Source of the DNA: Nocardioides aurantiacus
GTDB lineage: Bacteria > Actinomycetota > Actinomycetes > Propionibacteriales > Nocardioidaceae
Assembly (NCBI RefSeq): GCF_003752505.1
Contig: NZ_RKHO01000001.1
Coordinates: forward strand, 1,984,001-2,048,000
DNA length: 64,000 nt
Direction: 5' to 3'
This document shows positions 1 to 8,514 of this stretch, piece after piece. The notes under the pieces were generated by a model. That model did not search any database. It worked only from the letters and a program-made list of their open reading frames with translations, and had not been told where the DNA came from. The translations under genes and the position numbers were made by a program. How positions within the stretch are numbered: the stretch's first letter is position 1; each line of letters begins with the position of its first letter.

Positions 1-1
1 G

Positions 2-490
2 CAATTCTTCGAGGATGCGGCAATGACACTGGCCCGCTACCCACGGGCCGCGGGCATATTGGCAGGCACTGATCTCGGTGCCGCGGCCTGCCTACCGTTG
101 ATCCGGACAAGTGAGCCGATAGTGATGGGGTATCTGGCGCTGCACTATGAAGGGGCGCGTCATTTCGACGCCGCTCAGAAAGCGAAGCTGTGGATTGCAA
201 TGACGGCCACTTCGAAAGCCGTGGAACGCCTGCTCGTCCAGGCCGGGAACCGACCCGCTGACGCCCAGCGTGGAGCATCTGTCGGGGGGCTGCGTTTTGA
301 GCTTGCCGGCCTGCGTGAGGCGATGGAGACCGGCGCCGACATTGAGCAAGCGAAGGCCATGTTGATCGAGCGTTTCGGCTTGAACGCCGACCAATCCTGG
401 AATGTGCTACGTCGGATCTCGAATGGCAACAATCGCAAGGTGAAGAGCATCGCACGTGACCTTTGTGGGACGGATCGGCGTGGCGGGTGA
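2..490 (+). CDS. GAF-ANTAR RNA-binding regulator, 5' truncated by the window edge
   Basis: The reading frame is open from the first bases of the window, so the true start lies upstream; an internal ATG at 23 is unlikely to be the start. The first ~80 residues look like the end of a GAF sensor domain. Residues ~100-150 match an ANTAR domain: a helix beginning GADIEQAKAMLIERFG, followed by a second amphipathic helix containing SWNVLRRIS. ANTAR proteins bind paired RNA hairpins and act as antiterminators. Conserved A, R and aromatic positions of the ANTAR helix are present. No partner RNA target is visible in the window. Ends at TGA 488-490. Confidence 0.85.
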   Translation, partial: QFFEDAAMTLARYPRAAGILAGTDLGAAACLPLIRTSEPIVMGYLALHYEGARHFDAAQKAKLWIAMTATSKAVERLLVQAGNRPADAQRGASVGGLRFELAGLREAMETGADIEQAKAMLIERFGLNADQSWNVLRRISNGNNRKVKSIARDLCGTDRRGG

Positions 491-986
491 ATCGGTCAAG
501 AACCGGCTGGAGTAGTTGTTTGGTAAGCGCAAGAAGCCTGTAGGCCTCGGTTGCGGGAGTCCATACTGCGAGCCGCTCTGCCGACTGCCAGACCGGGGCG
601 TGGGCCAAGGCTCCGTCGCGCAGCGACGCGAGGCGGCGTGGCGGGTCGGATTGTCGTGCGGGAAGGCCGTCGCGATGGATGGGCTGCGTCGGTCAGCCGT
701 GAACGTGGCGTCAGCGACGGGTTGTCTTCACGCCGAGACCCTGGCAAGCCGCGGACGCCATCGGTTCGTGCCCGCCGAGGCTGCGGATGCAGGGCTGGCT
801 GGGTGCCAATCAGCGGATGCCGCCGATTCGCCCGACGTCAAGAACCGAACCAGGCATGCTTTCAGGCTCTAGGGCACGTCCGTGCGATCCTGCTCGTGTG
901 CGCCTGAGACTGACGTTGATTTCTCTACAGATGGGCGCGTTCCGGCCAGCGCCTGGTCAGTTCGCTGGACGAGTTAGGGCCAGCAA
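491..986. other. Gene-free stretch
   Basis: About 500 bp between the ANTAR gene and the epimerase-like gene. Several overlapping frames are open, but none has domain character, a ribosome site or a convincing start; their arginine- and glycine-rich translations look like high-GC noise. A sequence near 630 (GAGGCGGCGTGG) faintly resembles the left half of the 18-bp motif found from 2.1 kb onward. I see no terminator or RNA gene. Confidence 0.5.
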
Positions 987-1931
987 TTGAGGGTTTTCTT
1001 GGCCGGGGCGACTGGAGCCATCGGTCGCCCATTGGTGGCACAGCTGTTACAGGCCGGCCACGAGGTGGTCGGCACGAGCCGATCACCAGCACGCGCAGAG
1101 ACGCTGAGAAGCACCGGGGCCGAAGCGGTGGTCCTCGACGCTTTCGACTCCGCCGCGCTCCGCGCAGCCGTGCTCACGGCTGCCCCAGACGTGGTCGTCC
1201 ATCAACTGACATCGCTGGGCGGCACGCTCAAACCACGCAGATACGACGAGTGGATCGCGACCACCAACCGGCTCCGCACCGAGGTCACACCGATCCTCCT
1301 CGATGCGGCGTACGAGGCAGGCGCACATCGGGCCATCGTGCAGTCGGTGAGCTTCATGCTTGCCTTCGAGGGTCCACCCGTCGGTGACGAGACGAGCCCG
1401 GACGCCCGCCACGAACCGCCGCCGTTCGGTCCGGTCGTGCAAGCGAACCTGGCAATGGAGTCTGCAGTCACGGCCCACGCTGGCCTCGAGGGGCTCGTAC
1501 TGCGCTACGGATACTTCTACGGCCCGGGCACCAGCATCGGCCGCGGTGGCCAGCAGTACGAGGACCTGCGGCGACGACGGCTACCCATCGTCGGCACGGG
1601 CGCAGGCCTCTTCTCGCTCGTCCATGTCGACGACGCTGCAGCCGCGACCGTCCAAGCCTTGGACCACGGAACCCGGGGCGTCTACAACATCGTCGACGAC
1701 GAGCCCGCCCCGAAGCGCGAATGGATGCCCGCCCTGGCGGCAGCAGCCGGCGGAAAATCACCGCATCACGTCCCCACCTGGCTCGCCCGCCTCGCGGCCG
1801 GTAACTTCCTGCCCAAGATGGCCGAGCACCAACGAGGCTCCTCAAGCTTCAAGGCGCGTACCGAACTCGACTGGGCGCCGCGCTACCCAAGCTGGCGGGA
1901 CGGTTTCACCGCCCCTGGTGCACTCGGCTGA
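987..1931 (+). CDS. NAD(P)-dependent epimerase/dehydratase family protein
   Basis: Extended short-chain dehydrogenase fold, 314 residues. The N-terminal dinucleotide-binding motif is GATGAIGRP (residues ~7-15), followed by an alternating beta/alpha pattern. The usual YxxxK is not obvious; a region around RYGYFYGPG (~174) and the C-terminal LVHVDDAA are typical of UDP-sugar epimerase-like oxidoreductases. Starts at TTG 987; no strong ribosome site is visible. Substrate cannot be read from sequence. Stands alone between gene-poor stretches. Confidence 0.8.
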   Translation: MRVFLAGATGAIGRPLVAQLLQAGHEVVGTSRSPARAETLRSTGAEAVVLDAFDSAALRAAVLTAAPDVVVHQLTSLGGTLKPRRYDEWIATTNRLRTEVTPILLDAAYEAGAHRAIVQSVSFMLAFEGPPVGDETSPDARHEPPPFGPVVQANLAMESAVTAHAGLEGLVLRYGYFYGPGTSIGRGGQQYEDLRRRRLPIVGTGAGLFSLVHVDDAAAATVQALDHGTRGVYNIVDDEPAPKREWMPALAAAAGGKSPHHVPTWLARLAAGNFLPKMAEHQRGSSSFKARTELDWAPRYPSWRDGFTAPGALG

Positions 1932-2106
1932 TAGCAAGTTGACCGACCCCCGTCAGACGGCTCGAGGTTCTTACCAAGACACCTCCAGCCAACTGGTGGC
2001 GAGGTGGTCCGAGCGGTGAGCTCCCCAGCATCGGTGGCCAAGCGGGCAAGCCGCCATCGCAAGTGAGCCCTCAGATGGGCATGTTCGGGCGAAACGGCTT
2101 TCGCCA

Positions 2107-2124
2107 GAGGCGGCGGAGTGACGT
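2107..2124 (+). repeat. Array motif copy 1
   Basis: GAGGCGGCGGAGTGACGT. First clear copy of a recurring 18-bp element with consensus CAGGCGGCGGTGTGACGC, found at 13 places in this window. All copies are on the plus strand and lie between genes, except one that overlaps a possible start. The left half (GCGGCG) and right half (GAC-C/T-GC) are the most constant parts. This copy lies 43 bp before the stop of the minus-strand gene at 2168. Confidence 0.6.
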
Positions 2125-2167
2125 CGTCGGGCGATCGTCGCCGACCGCAGGGATGTGCTTCGTGGCG

Positions 2168-3022
2168 TCAAGAACGTCGCAGGGTCCACCGGCGCGGTTT
2201 CAGCTCTCTCCAACCGCGCACGGCGAGCAGGAAGGCACAAAGCACCGTGCCAACCGCTGCTAGCGCCATGAAGCCCGCGAGCACCATCCAGCCCTCTGAC
2301 GTCGAGGCGTTCGCCGGAGCGTCCGGGTCGTAGCGCAGTGACGCAGTAGCCAATCCACCGTCTTGCGGGCACCGGTCTCGCACGAGCCCGACGTACCTGA
2401 AGCGGGGCCGCTCGAGAGGGAACGTCACGGTGGCGCCCTTGCAGACAAGTGCCCCGTACCGATCGCGGATGGTGTCACCCGAGTCGAGGACTTGTCCGGT
2501 CGTCGTCGCCGTACGGGCGCGGGCCTCGTTCACGCCGAATGCTGTTGCCCCGAACCCGACGAGCTCTCAGACGAAGAGCACCACCAGCGCTAGCAGCGGT
2601 ATCCGGGGCAGTGCGCCGGACCAACGGCTGAGGCCCGGTGAACCGTGCGGCTCCGTCGGCTGGCCCGGCGTACCTGAGTCAGGATCATGCGCGCCCGCCC
2701 ATCTGCGGTCTCCGTGGCGTGCTTCCTCGGTCGACGTGTTCCTTGGACCCAGCACGTCGTCCAGGACAGCGGGCCAGTCGGCGTGACCAACGTCCGCCGC
2801 GACGAGAAGGTCCCGCCAGTCCTCGTGGGCCAGGCGGATCATCCCCTCGACCTTTGCCCAGTCACCTCCGGACCGGATCACGATCGCAGCCTGGGTCCGC
2901 TCCGGATCCTGGCCGCCGACGACAGAGGCAGGGAGGTCGTCCAGTGCAGAGAACACGCGCTCAGCATCGACCTCGGAAAACTCGCGCCGGACCCATCGAG
3001 CAACTCGGGGGCTGAGGTCCAT
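2168..3022 (-). pseudogene. Small actinobacterial hypothetical protein joined in frame to a DUF3592-like membrane segment, split by TGA
   Basis: Residues 1-90 of the frame starting at 3022 resemble a small conserved actinobacterial protein (core LPASVVGGQDPERTQAAIVI, then a DWRDLLVAA-type helix). A polar linker follows, then a hydrophobic stretch RIPLLALVVLFV that runs into TGA at 2567-2569. The same frame continues with a further hydrophobic stretch and a DUF3592-like extracytoplasmic part, then a second membrane helix (VLAGFMALAAVGTVLCAFLL). The stop therefore falls inside what reads as one transmembrane helix. It may be a real nonsense mutation, two genes of which the second lost its start, or a base error. 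Flanked by motif copies at 2107 and 3160. Confidence 0.55.
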
Positions 3023-3159
3023 GTGGCCATCTTCGCTGGTCGGCTAGACAGATCGGCACTCGGACGTCGGCTCCGCCTGAGCCTCCTGTGTGATCTCCAA
3101 CTGCCGCGCTGAGATGGACCGTGGAAGCTGAACGTCCAGCCCGGCGACGTCTCGTGCAA

Positions 3160-3177
3160 CAGGCGGCGAAGTGACGC
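3160..3177 (+). repeat. Array motif copy 2
   Basis: CAGGCGGCGAAGTGACGC, differing from consensus by two bases. Lies between the start of the broken 2168-3022 gene and the stop of the HEPN-like gene at 3271. Confidence 0.7.
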
Positions 3178-3270
3178 AGCTGAGGACAATGTCGATCGAT
3201 CCCCGTGCCCACGCCCGCGTACGCGACAGGAGATCTGCCGTCCAACGTCGATGGCCCAGTGGGACGATGG

Positions 3271-4236
3271 TTAGTCAGCCATCAGATAGTCGACGCACGA
3301 TTCGCAGATAGCTGCCCCGCAGGCATAACCGCATCGCTCGCATCGTTCAATGTGAGCCCCTTGCTCGAACAGCCCACAGGTGAAACACGCCATGTAGTCG
3401 TTGCCCTTGCGGCCAGCGGTTACTGAGCGGACCACCTCGACTCCCTCGACGAGTGCAGCATCACCGCCTGCGACGCAGTCGATTATCGGCCAGTCCCCAC
3501 CATCTTTGAAGGTCAGGTAGGAAGAGATCCCGAGCGACTCTTCGACGTACTCATCCGCACCTTCCTCACCTGAGACGCTCCAGAAGCAGAACTTGCAGAC
3601 GGGCGGCCCTTCAGCTCCCTCACACAGAGCCGACTGGGAACAACGTGGACAGTTCAACGCCCACTCGAGTACGGAGAGCTCGGGCTCGAGCGCACCCATC
3701 CGCTCGCTGACGAGCGCTGAAATCTTTGAGGCGGCGACAGCGACATCAGCCATCACGTTGTCGATGGCGTGAACATCCGACGCAGAGGCTCCGGGACGGA
3801 TGTGAGTGCCCAGAAACCACCAGGCGAAGTCGAACCCACGGCCGAGGAGGGGAGCTGCTGATGCAGGTGCCACACCGATCATGGCGAAGTGTGCAATCCG
3901 GTTGCGAAGCATGCGAACCGCGTCGACGTCCTTCTCGCGCTGCACCGAAACCGCGATGCCCAGGACGTCACGGAGCCGCTTGATTGCTGACATCGGATCA
4001 ACTGTCTGCAAGTCGCCACTGTCGTACTTAGCCTGGGTGGCGCCGTCGCTCTTCACGGCTACCAACGTCCAGTGCTCTCTGATCAGGCCGGCCTTAATCA
4101 GTACTTCGATAGCACTGAATAAGTGGAGGGTCGCGTCTTTGACGTCCGGCGGTGTCTGACCAAGATCAGCGACGGCTCGTTCCAAGAAGTCGAGTCCGTT
4201 GAGCACAACCTCGGAGTCGGTGTGCGTTGGGGCCAT
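3271..4236 (-). CDS. HEPN-like protein with C-terminal zinc-ribbon cysteines
   Basis: 321 residues from ATG 4236, which has GGGGA 11 bases upstream; an upstream in-frame TTG at 4290 is less likely. The N-terminal ~140 residues form an all-helical region ending in LRNRIAHF, which contains the Rx4H signature of HEPN domains (many are RNases or RNase-derived). The C-terminal ~110 residues carry repeated CxxC pairs (CPRCSQSALC, CKFC, CFTC, CERCGYACG, CESC), suggesting several zinc ribbons. Zinc ribbons could position a nuclease on nucleic acid, but that is inference. No antitoxin-like partner adjoins it. Confidence 0.6.
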   Translation of the reverse strand: MAPTHTDSEVVLNGLDFLERAVADLGQTPPDVKDATLHLFSAIEVLIKAGLIREHWTLVAVKSDGATQAKYDSGDLQTVDPMSAIKRLRDVLGIAVSVQREKDVDAVRMLRNRIAHFAMIGVAPASAAPLLGRGFDFAWWFLGTHIRPGASASDVHAIDNVMADVAVAASKISALVSERMGALEPELSVLEWALNCPRCSQSALCEGAEGPPVCKFCFWSVSGEEGADEYVEESLGISSYLTFKDGGDWPIIDCVAGGDAALVEGVEVVRSVTAGRKGNDYMACFTCGLFEQGAHIERCERCGYACGAAICESCVDYLMAD

Positions 4237-4351
4237 GCCGTCAGTGTCCCCGACGCGCGAGCCCGCTTCTAGTTTGACGCCGCCGAGCATTGGGGGTTTC
4301 AGCCAGCGAGAGCGGTCCGCGGAGCGCTCGGGCGCATCCCAACCCAGCCCT

Positions 4352-4390
4352 CACGCCGGCAGGCGGCGATATGCCGCACCTTGCGGCGTG
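4352..4390 (+). repeat. Array motif copy 3 inside an inverted repeat
   Basis: The motif copy CAGGCGGCGATATGCCGC occupies 4360-4377. It is enclosed by CACGCCG (4352-4358) and CGGCGTG (4384-4390), a perfect 7-bp inverted repeat, with an inner GCGGC-gatat-GCCGC stem. A single strand could fold into a bulged hairpin of the general shape used by folded recombination sites. Lies between the HEPN-like gene start and the stop of the membrane gene at 4417. Confidence 0.6.
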
Positions 4391-4416
4391 CAGTTACCTG
4401 AGTCGCATCCGGGCAG

Positions 4417-5611
4417 CTACCCGACCCACGCCTGTTCGCGGACCGCCGTGTTCAGCCGCGCGATGTCTCGAGCCAACTCCGCTTCACGCTCCCGTCCGCG
4501 TCGCAGTTGGTGAACCGTAATAGACGCGGACCAACCCCACCCTTTCCGCCAGCCAATGGTAATGAAGCCGATCGGCAAGATGACCCAGCCCAGAGTGCAG
4601 GACAGGAGTCCAACGGTTTGCGCCGCTGAGGCGGGCTGTATCGCCACTGTGATGGCACTGAGCACGAGAGTTACTTCACCCAAACTAAAGATAAAGACCG
4701 TCGCGCTGCGATCAAACAGGTGGTTATGGAATTCTACATTCAAGACGTATAGCAACGCCGCTAGATGTATGGCAGCCACGGCCCAGCCGACTAGCGTCGC
4801 GAGGGCGAATGTCGTAGCGGTCGCCAAGCGCAACTCCGACGGAGCGGCTGCAAATTGGAGACCTACCAGAGTGACCGCGGGAATAGCGCCGACGACACAG
4901 ACAAAACCCACTACGGGCCCAATAAAGTGGTTGGAATCGGGCCTGGTCTCATACCTGCTGAGTACAGTCCGGCACCTGATGTAACTGCGCTTACGGTCCG
5001 CCAGTTGTATCACCGACTTCCCGTCCCACTCGCTACAGGAAGCGATCAGGATGGCCGTCAGCGCGGCGACGGCAAACGCCAGGATCCCTTGCAGGAAGTC
5101 GTGGCGCTTGGTCGCCCCGAGCAAGGCGAGACCGGCAAGAAAGATAGAGGTGACCGCTACCGCGGTAGCTACGTTGAGGCAGTTGCTCGCCCACACTATG
5201 TTGCGCGCTGGCGCGGCTCGCCGAACCGCCCACCACCAGCGCGACCGTGAGCGTTGCGACCAGCGCCAGGAGCGCAAGGTTGACGGCCACGATCTCTTGG
5301 GCGGACAAGCCGATGCTGCCGCCAATCAGCTGCCTGAACTCTAAGGCATTGGTGTACTGCGGGTAGAGCAGCAGCGCCAGTGAGGCCAGGAACAGGAGCG
5401 CGGGAGTAATGGAATAGACAAGCCGCCCTCGAACCTCCGCAGTTACCTCGGCCACTTGAGAGTCAATCAGTTCGATCTCCGCTAGGGGCGCGTGCAATGT
5501 TCTTTCAGCCACGGCGGGTGTCTGCGAAGCGGCACGGTCGGTTGGTCGGCGGTGCCAGACCAGGGCACCGATACCGACGGCGACAGCGATGTCATAGAAG
5601 CGGCGGGGCAA
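4417..5611 (-). pseudogene. Polytopic membrane protein, frameshifted
   Basis: Two overlapping frames join into one protein of about 398 codons. The first starts at ATG 5611 and carries a coiled polar part (EIELIDSQVAEVTAEVRGR) and two membrane helices. It stays coherent to about 5210 (VALVVGGSASRAS). Coherence then passes to the other frame (RNIVWASNCLNVATA, then five or so hydrophobic helices) and ends at 4417 after a charged C-terminal helix. One base is lost or gained around 5195-5215; no homopolymer run sits there, so a programmed slip is unlikely. No family recognised. Confidence 0.6.
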
Positions 5612-6112
5612 GACGTCCTCCTAATAGCAAGAACGGGAACGGTCGGTGACGCGTAGCCGAAGAAGCGCCGTTAAACCTACGTCGACATGGCACCGCTTGC
5701 GGTCACGACGTGACGTTCACGCGCGTGCACACTTGCTCGAGTCGGCCGCACGAAGCGGGCGCCCGGCCAGCATCGACCCCCGTCGTCGAACCGAACGTCA
5801 CGCCAGTGTCCTCGACAGACGCCCATCTACGAATCCCCGTTCCCACCCTCCTGACCCGCGATACGGGACGGTCGCTCGACCGGAGACAGGACGGTAGGGG
5901 CGAACACCGACGGGCCACCCTCTACTGCTCGCTATCTGCGAGTCTGAGGTTCGAGGTCAATCTCGTCGATCCCCAAGCATTCAGCTCTACGGGTCGAAGA
6001 TCGGATGACACGCCGCGTTGCGGCACCGGGCCCCTTCGCGGCGGTAAGACTGGCTTCGTCGAGCGCGAATGAGGTTCCCGCTACCGCACGGTGATGGATC
6101 GATGATGGCGTG
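5612..6112. other. Gene-free stretch with array motif copy 4
   Basis: About 500 bp without a convincing gene. It contains the array motif at 6035-6052 and, about 20 bp before it, a small perfect stem GCCGC-gtt-GCGGC near 6012-6024. I see no promoter strong enough to name and no terminator. Confidence 0.4.
6035..6052 (+). repeat. Array motif copy 4 (diverged)
   Basis: TTCGCGGCGGTAAGACTG. The 13 central bases GCGGCGGTAAGAC are identical to copy 7 at 36765, while the ends have drifted. Lies 60 bp from the stop of the trypsin-like gene at 6113. Confidence 0.45.
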
Positions 6113-7759
6113 TCAGGGTTTGGAGACCAGCATTTGCGGAAGACGCAGCTGACCCACAGCCGTCGGCACCAGGTAGCGGACGCTGTCCCCATCCCATCGC
6201 GTCATGCCCTCGCGGAGTAGTGCATTCACCAGGTCGTTGAAGCGGCCCTGGATCTCCCCAGTGGCTTGCGTGTAGTCGGGGCTCCTGATGTCCACCTGTC
6301 CGACTGTCACCAGGAGCTCGAGCACCGAAGCCTCGAACGAGCCCGGCGCTATCGCCAGGTGGGACAACGATGGCGTGATGTGCGCCAGGAGTTCGGTGTG
6401 GTTGGCAAACCCCAGAAGGCGGAGTCGGTGTGACCAGAACGGGTCGGATGGGTCGAAGCGCCCATACGCCTGATTCGCAAGTGTCTGCTGCACGACGTAA
6501 GCGCCGTGGTAGGTGTGCTTCGCTTCCTTGCGGTCCTCCGCGGAAAGGCGGTCGTCTGCGTCGCGCAGCCGCCGGCTGCTCTCGTTGAGCGCCCATGCGA
6601 TGCTCCGACGCAGCGCGGGCAGACCCCTCGCGGCCAACGTCACGAGCGAATGCGGCTGCGCGACATTGACAGCGTGTTCGACCAGGTCAGCGGTGCTTGC
6701 GGCGAGCCGGCCGGCGCGGTCGTTCTCCGGGGGCGGCCCACCTCTCCGCGCCTCGTTGAGGAGCCACATCGCGATCTCGTACAACGCGGCGACCTCCAGA
6801 CCGGAGGGGGCTGTGACCATGAATGGTCGGCTCACCGACTCCGACGCTTCGTCGGTGTCCCGGGACGTCTCCACGGTGAGGGTGCCTGTGCCACCGAGGT
6901 GGGCTACGTCCCGCGGAGCACACGTCAGCACCTCAACGGGCCGCACCGGGGTGATCTCCTCCGGACGGGTCCTGTCGACCGCGGTCGCTCGCCAGAAGAG
7001 TCGGTCCCAGCCGTCCGAACGCAATTCGAAGTCGGTGACTGAGAAAAGCGGCACAGCATCCGGTCCGTGCAGTTCGAGGCGGGTCCGGCGCGCGCGGGTG
7101 CCGGTTATGGTCCAGTCCCGGTCTACCACTACTCCCAAGTCCTGCAGAAGCTCAGGGAACCCGGGTTGGTCAAGAAGCAACTGCAACGGGCGTGCCTCAA
7201 CCGAATCCGGCCGACTTACGTCCACGTGTCGCCGCTGCACTCCGACAAGGCGGTCCAGGCAGAACACCGCGGCGCCCGACATGCCCTTCCAGTCCGACCG
7301 CCCCAACAGGTGGCTTGCCCCGGTGCGGTCTGGCTGCAGGACTAGGTTGCTGTCCGGCGACGTGTCGCTCGGATCGATGAGGCCATGGACCATCCGGCCG
7401 CCGTCCCGCACCCCGCCGTCCGGGCCGGCTTCCGCGCCCCAGAGCGGCCACCCATACATCCGAAAGGGCAGTCGTTCCGGGTACAGCGAATCGACGACCC
7501 CAACAGTCACGGGTTCGACCTCGACCGGTGTTCGGGGAATAAGGATCGCGATGTCGGCGTCGGGCCACGACAGGGTGGCTGCAAGGTCGAACTCGACCGT
7601 GCTGCCGTCCCACCGGGTGCCAATCCAGTCCGTCTGAGTAAGCACGTGTGCGCAGGTGATCACCGCGGTGGGGGCGATGAGATATCCGCTCGCGCGTAGG
7701 ACGCCGTCCTCTAGGAGGGCTACCGCCCTCGCCGCCGTGTGTTGGACGGTCGGTGCCAT
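6113..7759 (-). CDS. Trypsin-like serine protease with large C-terminal region, conflict-system type
   Basis: 548 residues. The N-terminal ~200 residues are a chymotrypsin-fold protease with the full triad: His in AVITCAHVL (~36), Asp in DADIAIL (~69) and Ser in KGMSGAAVF (~165). There is no signal peptide, so the protease is intracellular. The remaining ~350 residues include a helical stretch and a beta-rich part; no NTPase P-loop is visible. Proteases of this type, paired with a small trypco2 protein, are known from predicted actinobacterial conflict (defence) systems, where the protease is thought to be activated by a sensor. Begins 5 bp after the trypco2 gene stop, so the two are co-transcribed. 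Confidence 0.75.
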   Translation of the reverse strand: MAPTVQHTAARAVALLEDGVLRASGYLIAPTAVITCAHVLTQTDWIGTRWDGSTVEFDLAATLSWPDADIAILIPRTPVEVEPVTVGVVDSLYPERLPFRMYGWPLWGAEAGPDGGVRDGGRMVHGLIDPSDTSPDSNLVLQPDRTGASHLLGRSDWKGMSGAAVFCLDRLVGVQRRHVDVSRPDSVEARPLQLLLDQPGFPELLQDLGVVVDRDWTITGTRARRTRLELHGPDAVPLFSVTDFELRSDGWDRLFWRATAVDRTRPEEITPVRPVEVLTCAPRDVAHLGGTGTLTVETSRDTDEASESVSRPFMVTAPSGLEVAALYEIAMWLLNEARRGGPPPENDRAGRLAASTADLVEHAVNVAQPHSLVTLAARGLPALRRSIAWALNESSRRLRDADDRLSAEDRKEAKHTYHGAYVVQQTLANQAYGRFDPSDPFWSHRLRLLGFANHTELLAHITPSLSHLAIAPGSFEASVLELLVTVGQVDIRSPDYTQATGEIQGRFNDLVNALLREGMTRWDGDSVRYLVPTAVGQLRLPQMLVSKP

Positions 7760-7764
7760 CAGCG

Positions 7765-8067
7765 TCAGCGACCGGTGAGGGTGGCGCCGCCGCCCTTGGG
7801 CCGCGGGGTCAGCGGGACTGTCAACGTATGGGTCACCGTGTCAGTCGCGCTCAGGCCGCCCCGAGCGTCGACCACCCAGAACTTCACCCCACCCGAGCCC
7901 TCTTTGGAGCGTTCGGCCGTAAGCGTCAGTTGAAGTTGAATCTCGCCGACCTCGAACTGCAGGTCCCGCTCGGCGCCCACGGCGATAGCCTCCGCCAACT
8001 CCCGGCGCAATGACTCAATGGACTCGGCCAAGCCGAGTCGACGCTCCTCATCGTTCTCCACCGTCAT
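7765..8067 (-). CDS. Trypco2-domain protein
   Basis: 100 residues from ATG 8067; a longer frame upstream to 8358 has no domain character. It matches the trypsin-co-occurring domain 2 pattern: an opening helix LGLAESIESLRRELAEA, then a strand pair FEVGEIQLQLTL, then VKFWVV and a final strand HTLTVPLTP. In characterised genomic contexts this domain sits beside trypsin-like proteases of predicted NTP-regulated conflict systems and may deliver or inhibit the protease. Here it is directly upstream of such a protease in one operon. Confidence 0.8.
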   Translation of the reverse strand: MTVENDEERRLGLAESIESLRRELAEAIAVGAERDLQFEVGEIQLQLTLTAERSKEGSGGVKFWVVDARGGLSATDTVTHTLTVPLTPRPKGGGATLTGR

Positions 8068-8514
8068 TGGGTCACGGTAGCCCTTCGGTGTGCTGCCCGA
8101 TAGCGCAGTTGGCTGCCTGAACGGCACCAGACACCCCAGAATTGACGCACCAAACTTCCGGGCGCGGTCACCTCCTCGGTGACTGGCTACTGGAACTGGT
8201 TCCTCATTGAGCCTGATTGAAATGCAGCCAGGCTCAGCGGCATTCAGGTCGACGGCTGCCACTCGTTCCGCGACTCGCTCCAACAGCCCTGATTTCCGAT
8301 TCGGCCGAGGAGTCCGAGGGGCGCGGTCTACGTAGGCCCGCAACGACGCCGAGGGCACGCGCCTCTCTCGGGGATGCTCAGCACGTCCCCGACCACATCC
8401 TGGCGTTGTGGGCGTTAAGGCGCGCTGACAGGCGGCGGAAGGACGCAGGTTTGACGGGTTCCCGTAGCGGCATCCGTGAGTGGGGACGGTGGTGGCTGCG
8501 GTGAGTGCCAGTCG
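8068..8514. other. Gene-free stretch with array motif copy 5
   Basis: About 450 bp upstream of the trypco2 gene and downstream of the TipAS regulator. Open frames exist on both strands but read as noise. The only structured element I can name is the motif copy at 8429-8446. The promoter of the trypco2/protease operon should lie in its left part; no clear hexamers stand out. Confidence 0.4.
8429..8446 (+). repeat. Array motif copy 5
   Basis: CAGGCGGCGGAAGGACGC. Last copy of the left cluster; the next clear copy is at 35736. Lies 69 bp from the stop of the TipAS regulator gene. Confidence 0.65.

Noticed and set aside
491-986. Protein-coding genes at 516-907
   Set aside because: Overlapping frames with similar lengths, low-complexity Arg/Gly/Ala content and no ribosome site.
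2567-3022. Selenocysteine at the TGA
   Set aside because: No SECIS-like stem just after the TGA that I can see, and the codon lies in a membrane helix, not a redox site.
8400-8420. Integron attC site (GCGTTAAGG)
   Set aside because: Only one GTTRRR-like box, no matching RYYYAAC partner, and no such box at the other array copies.
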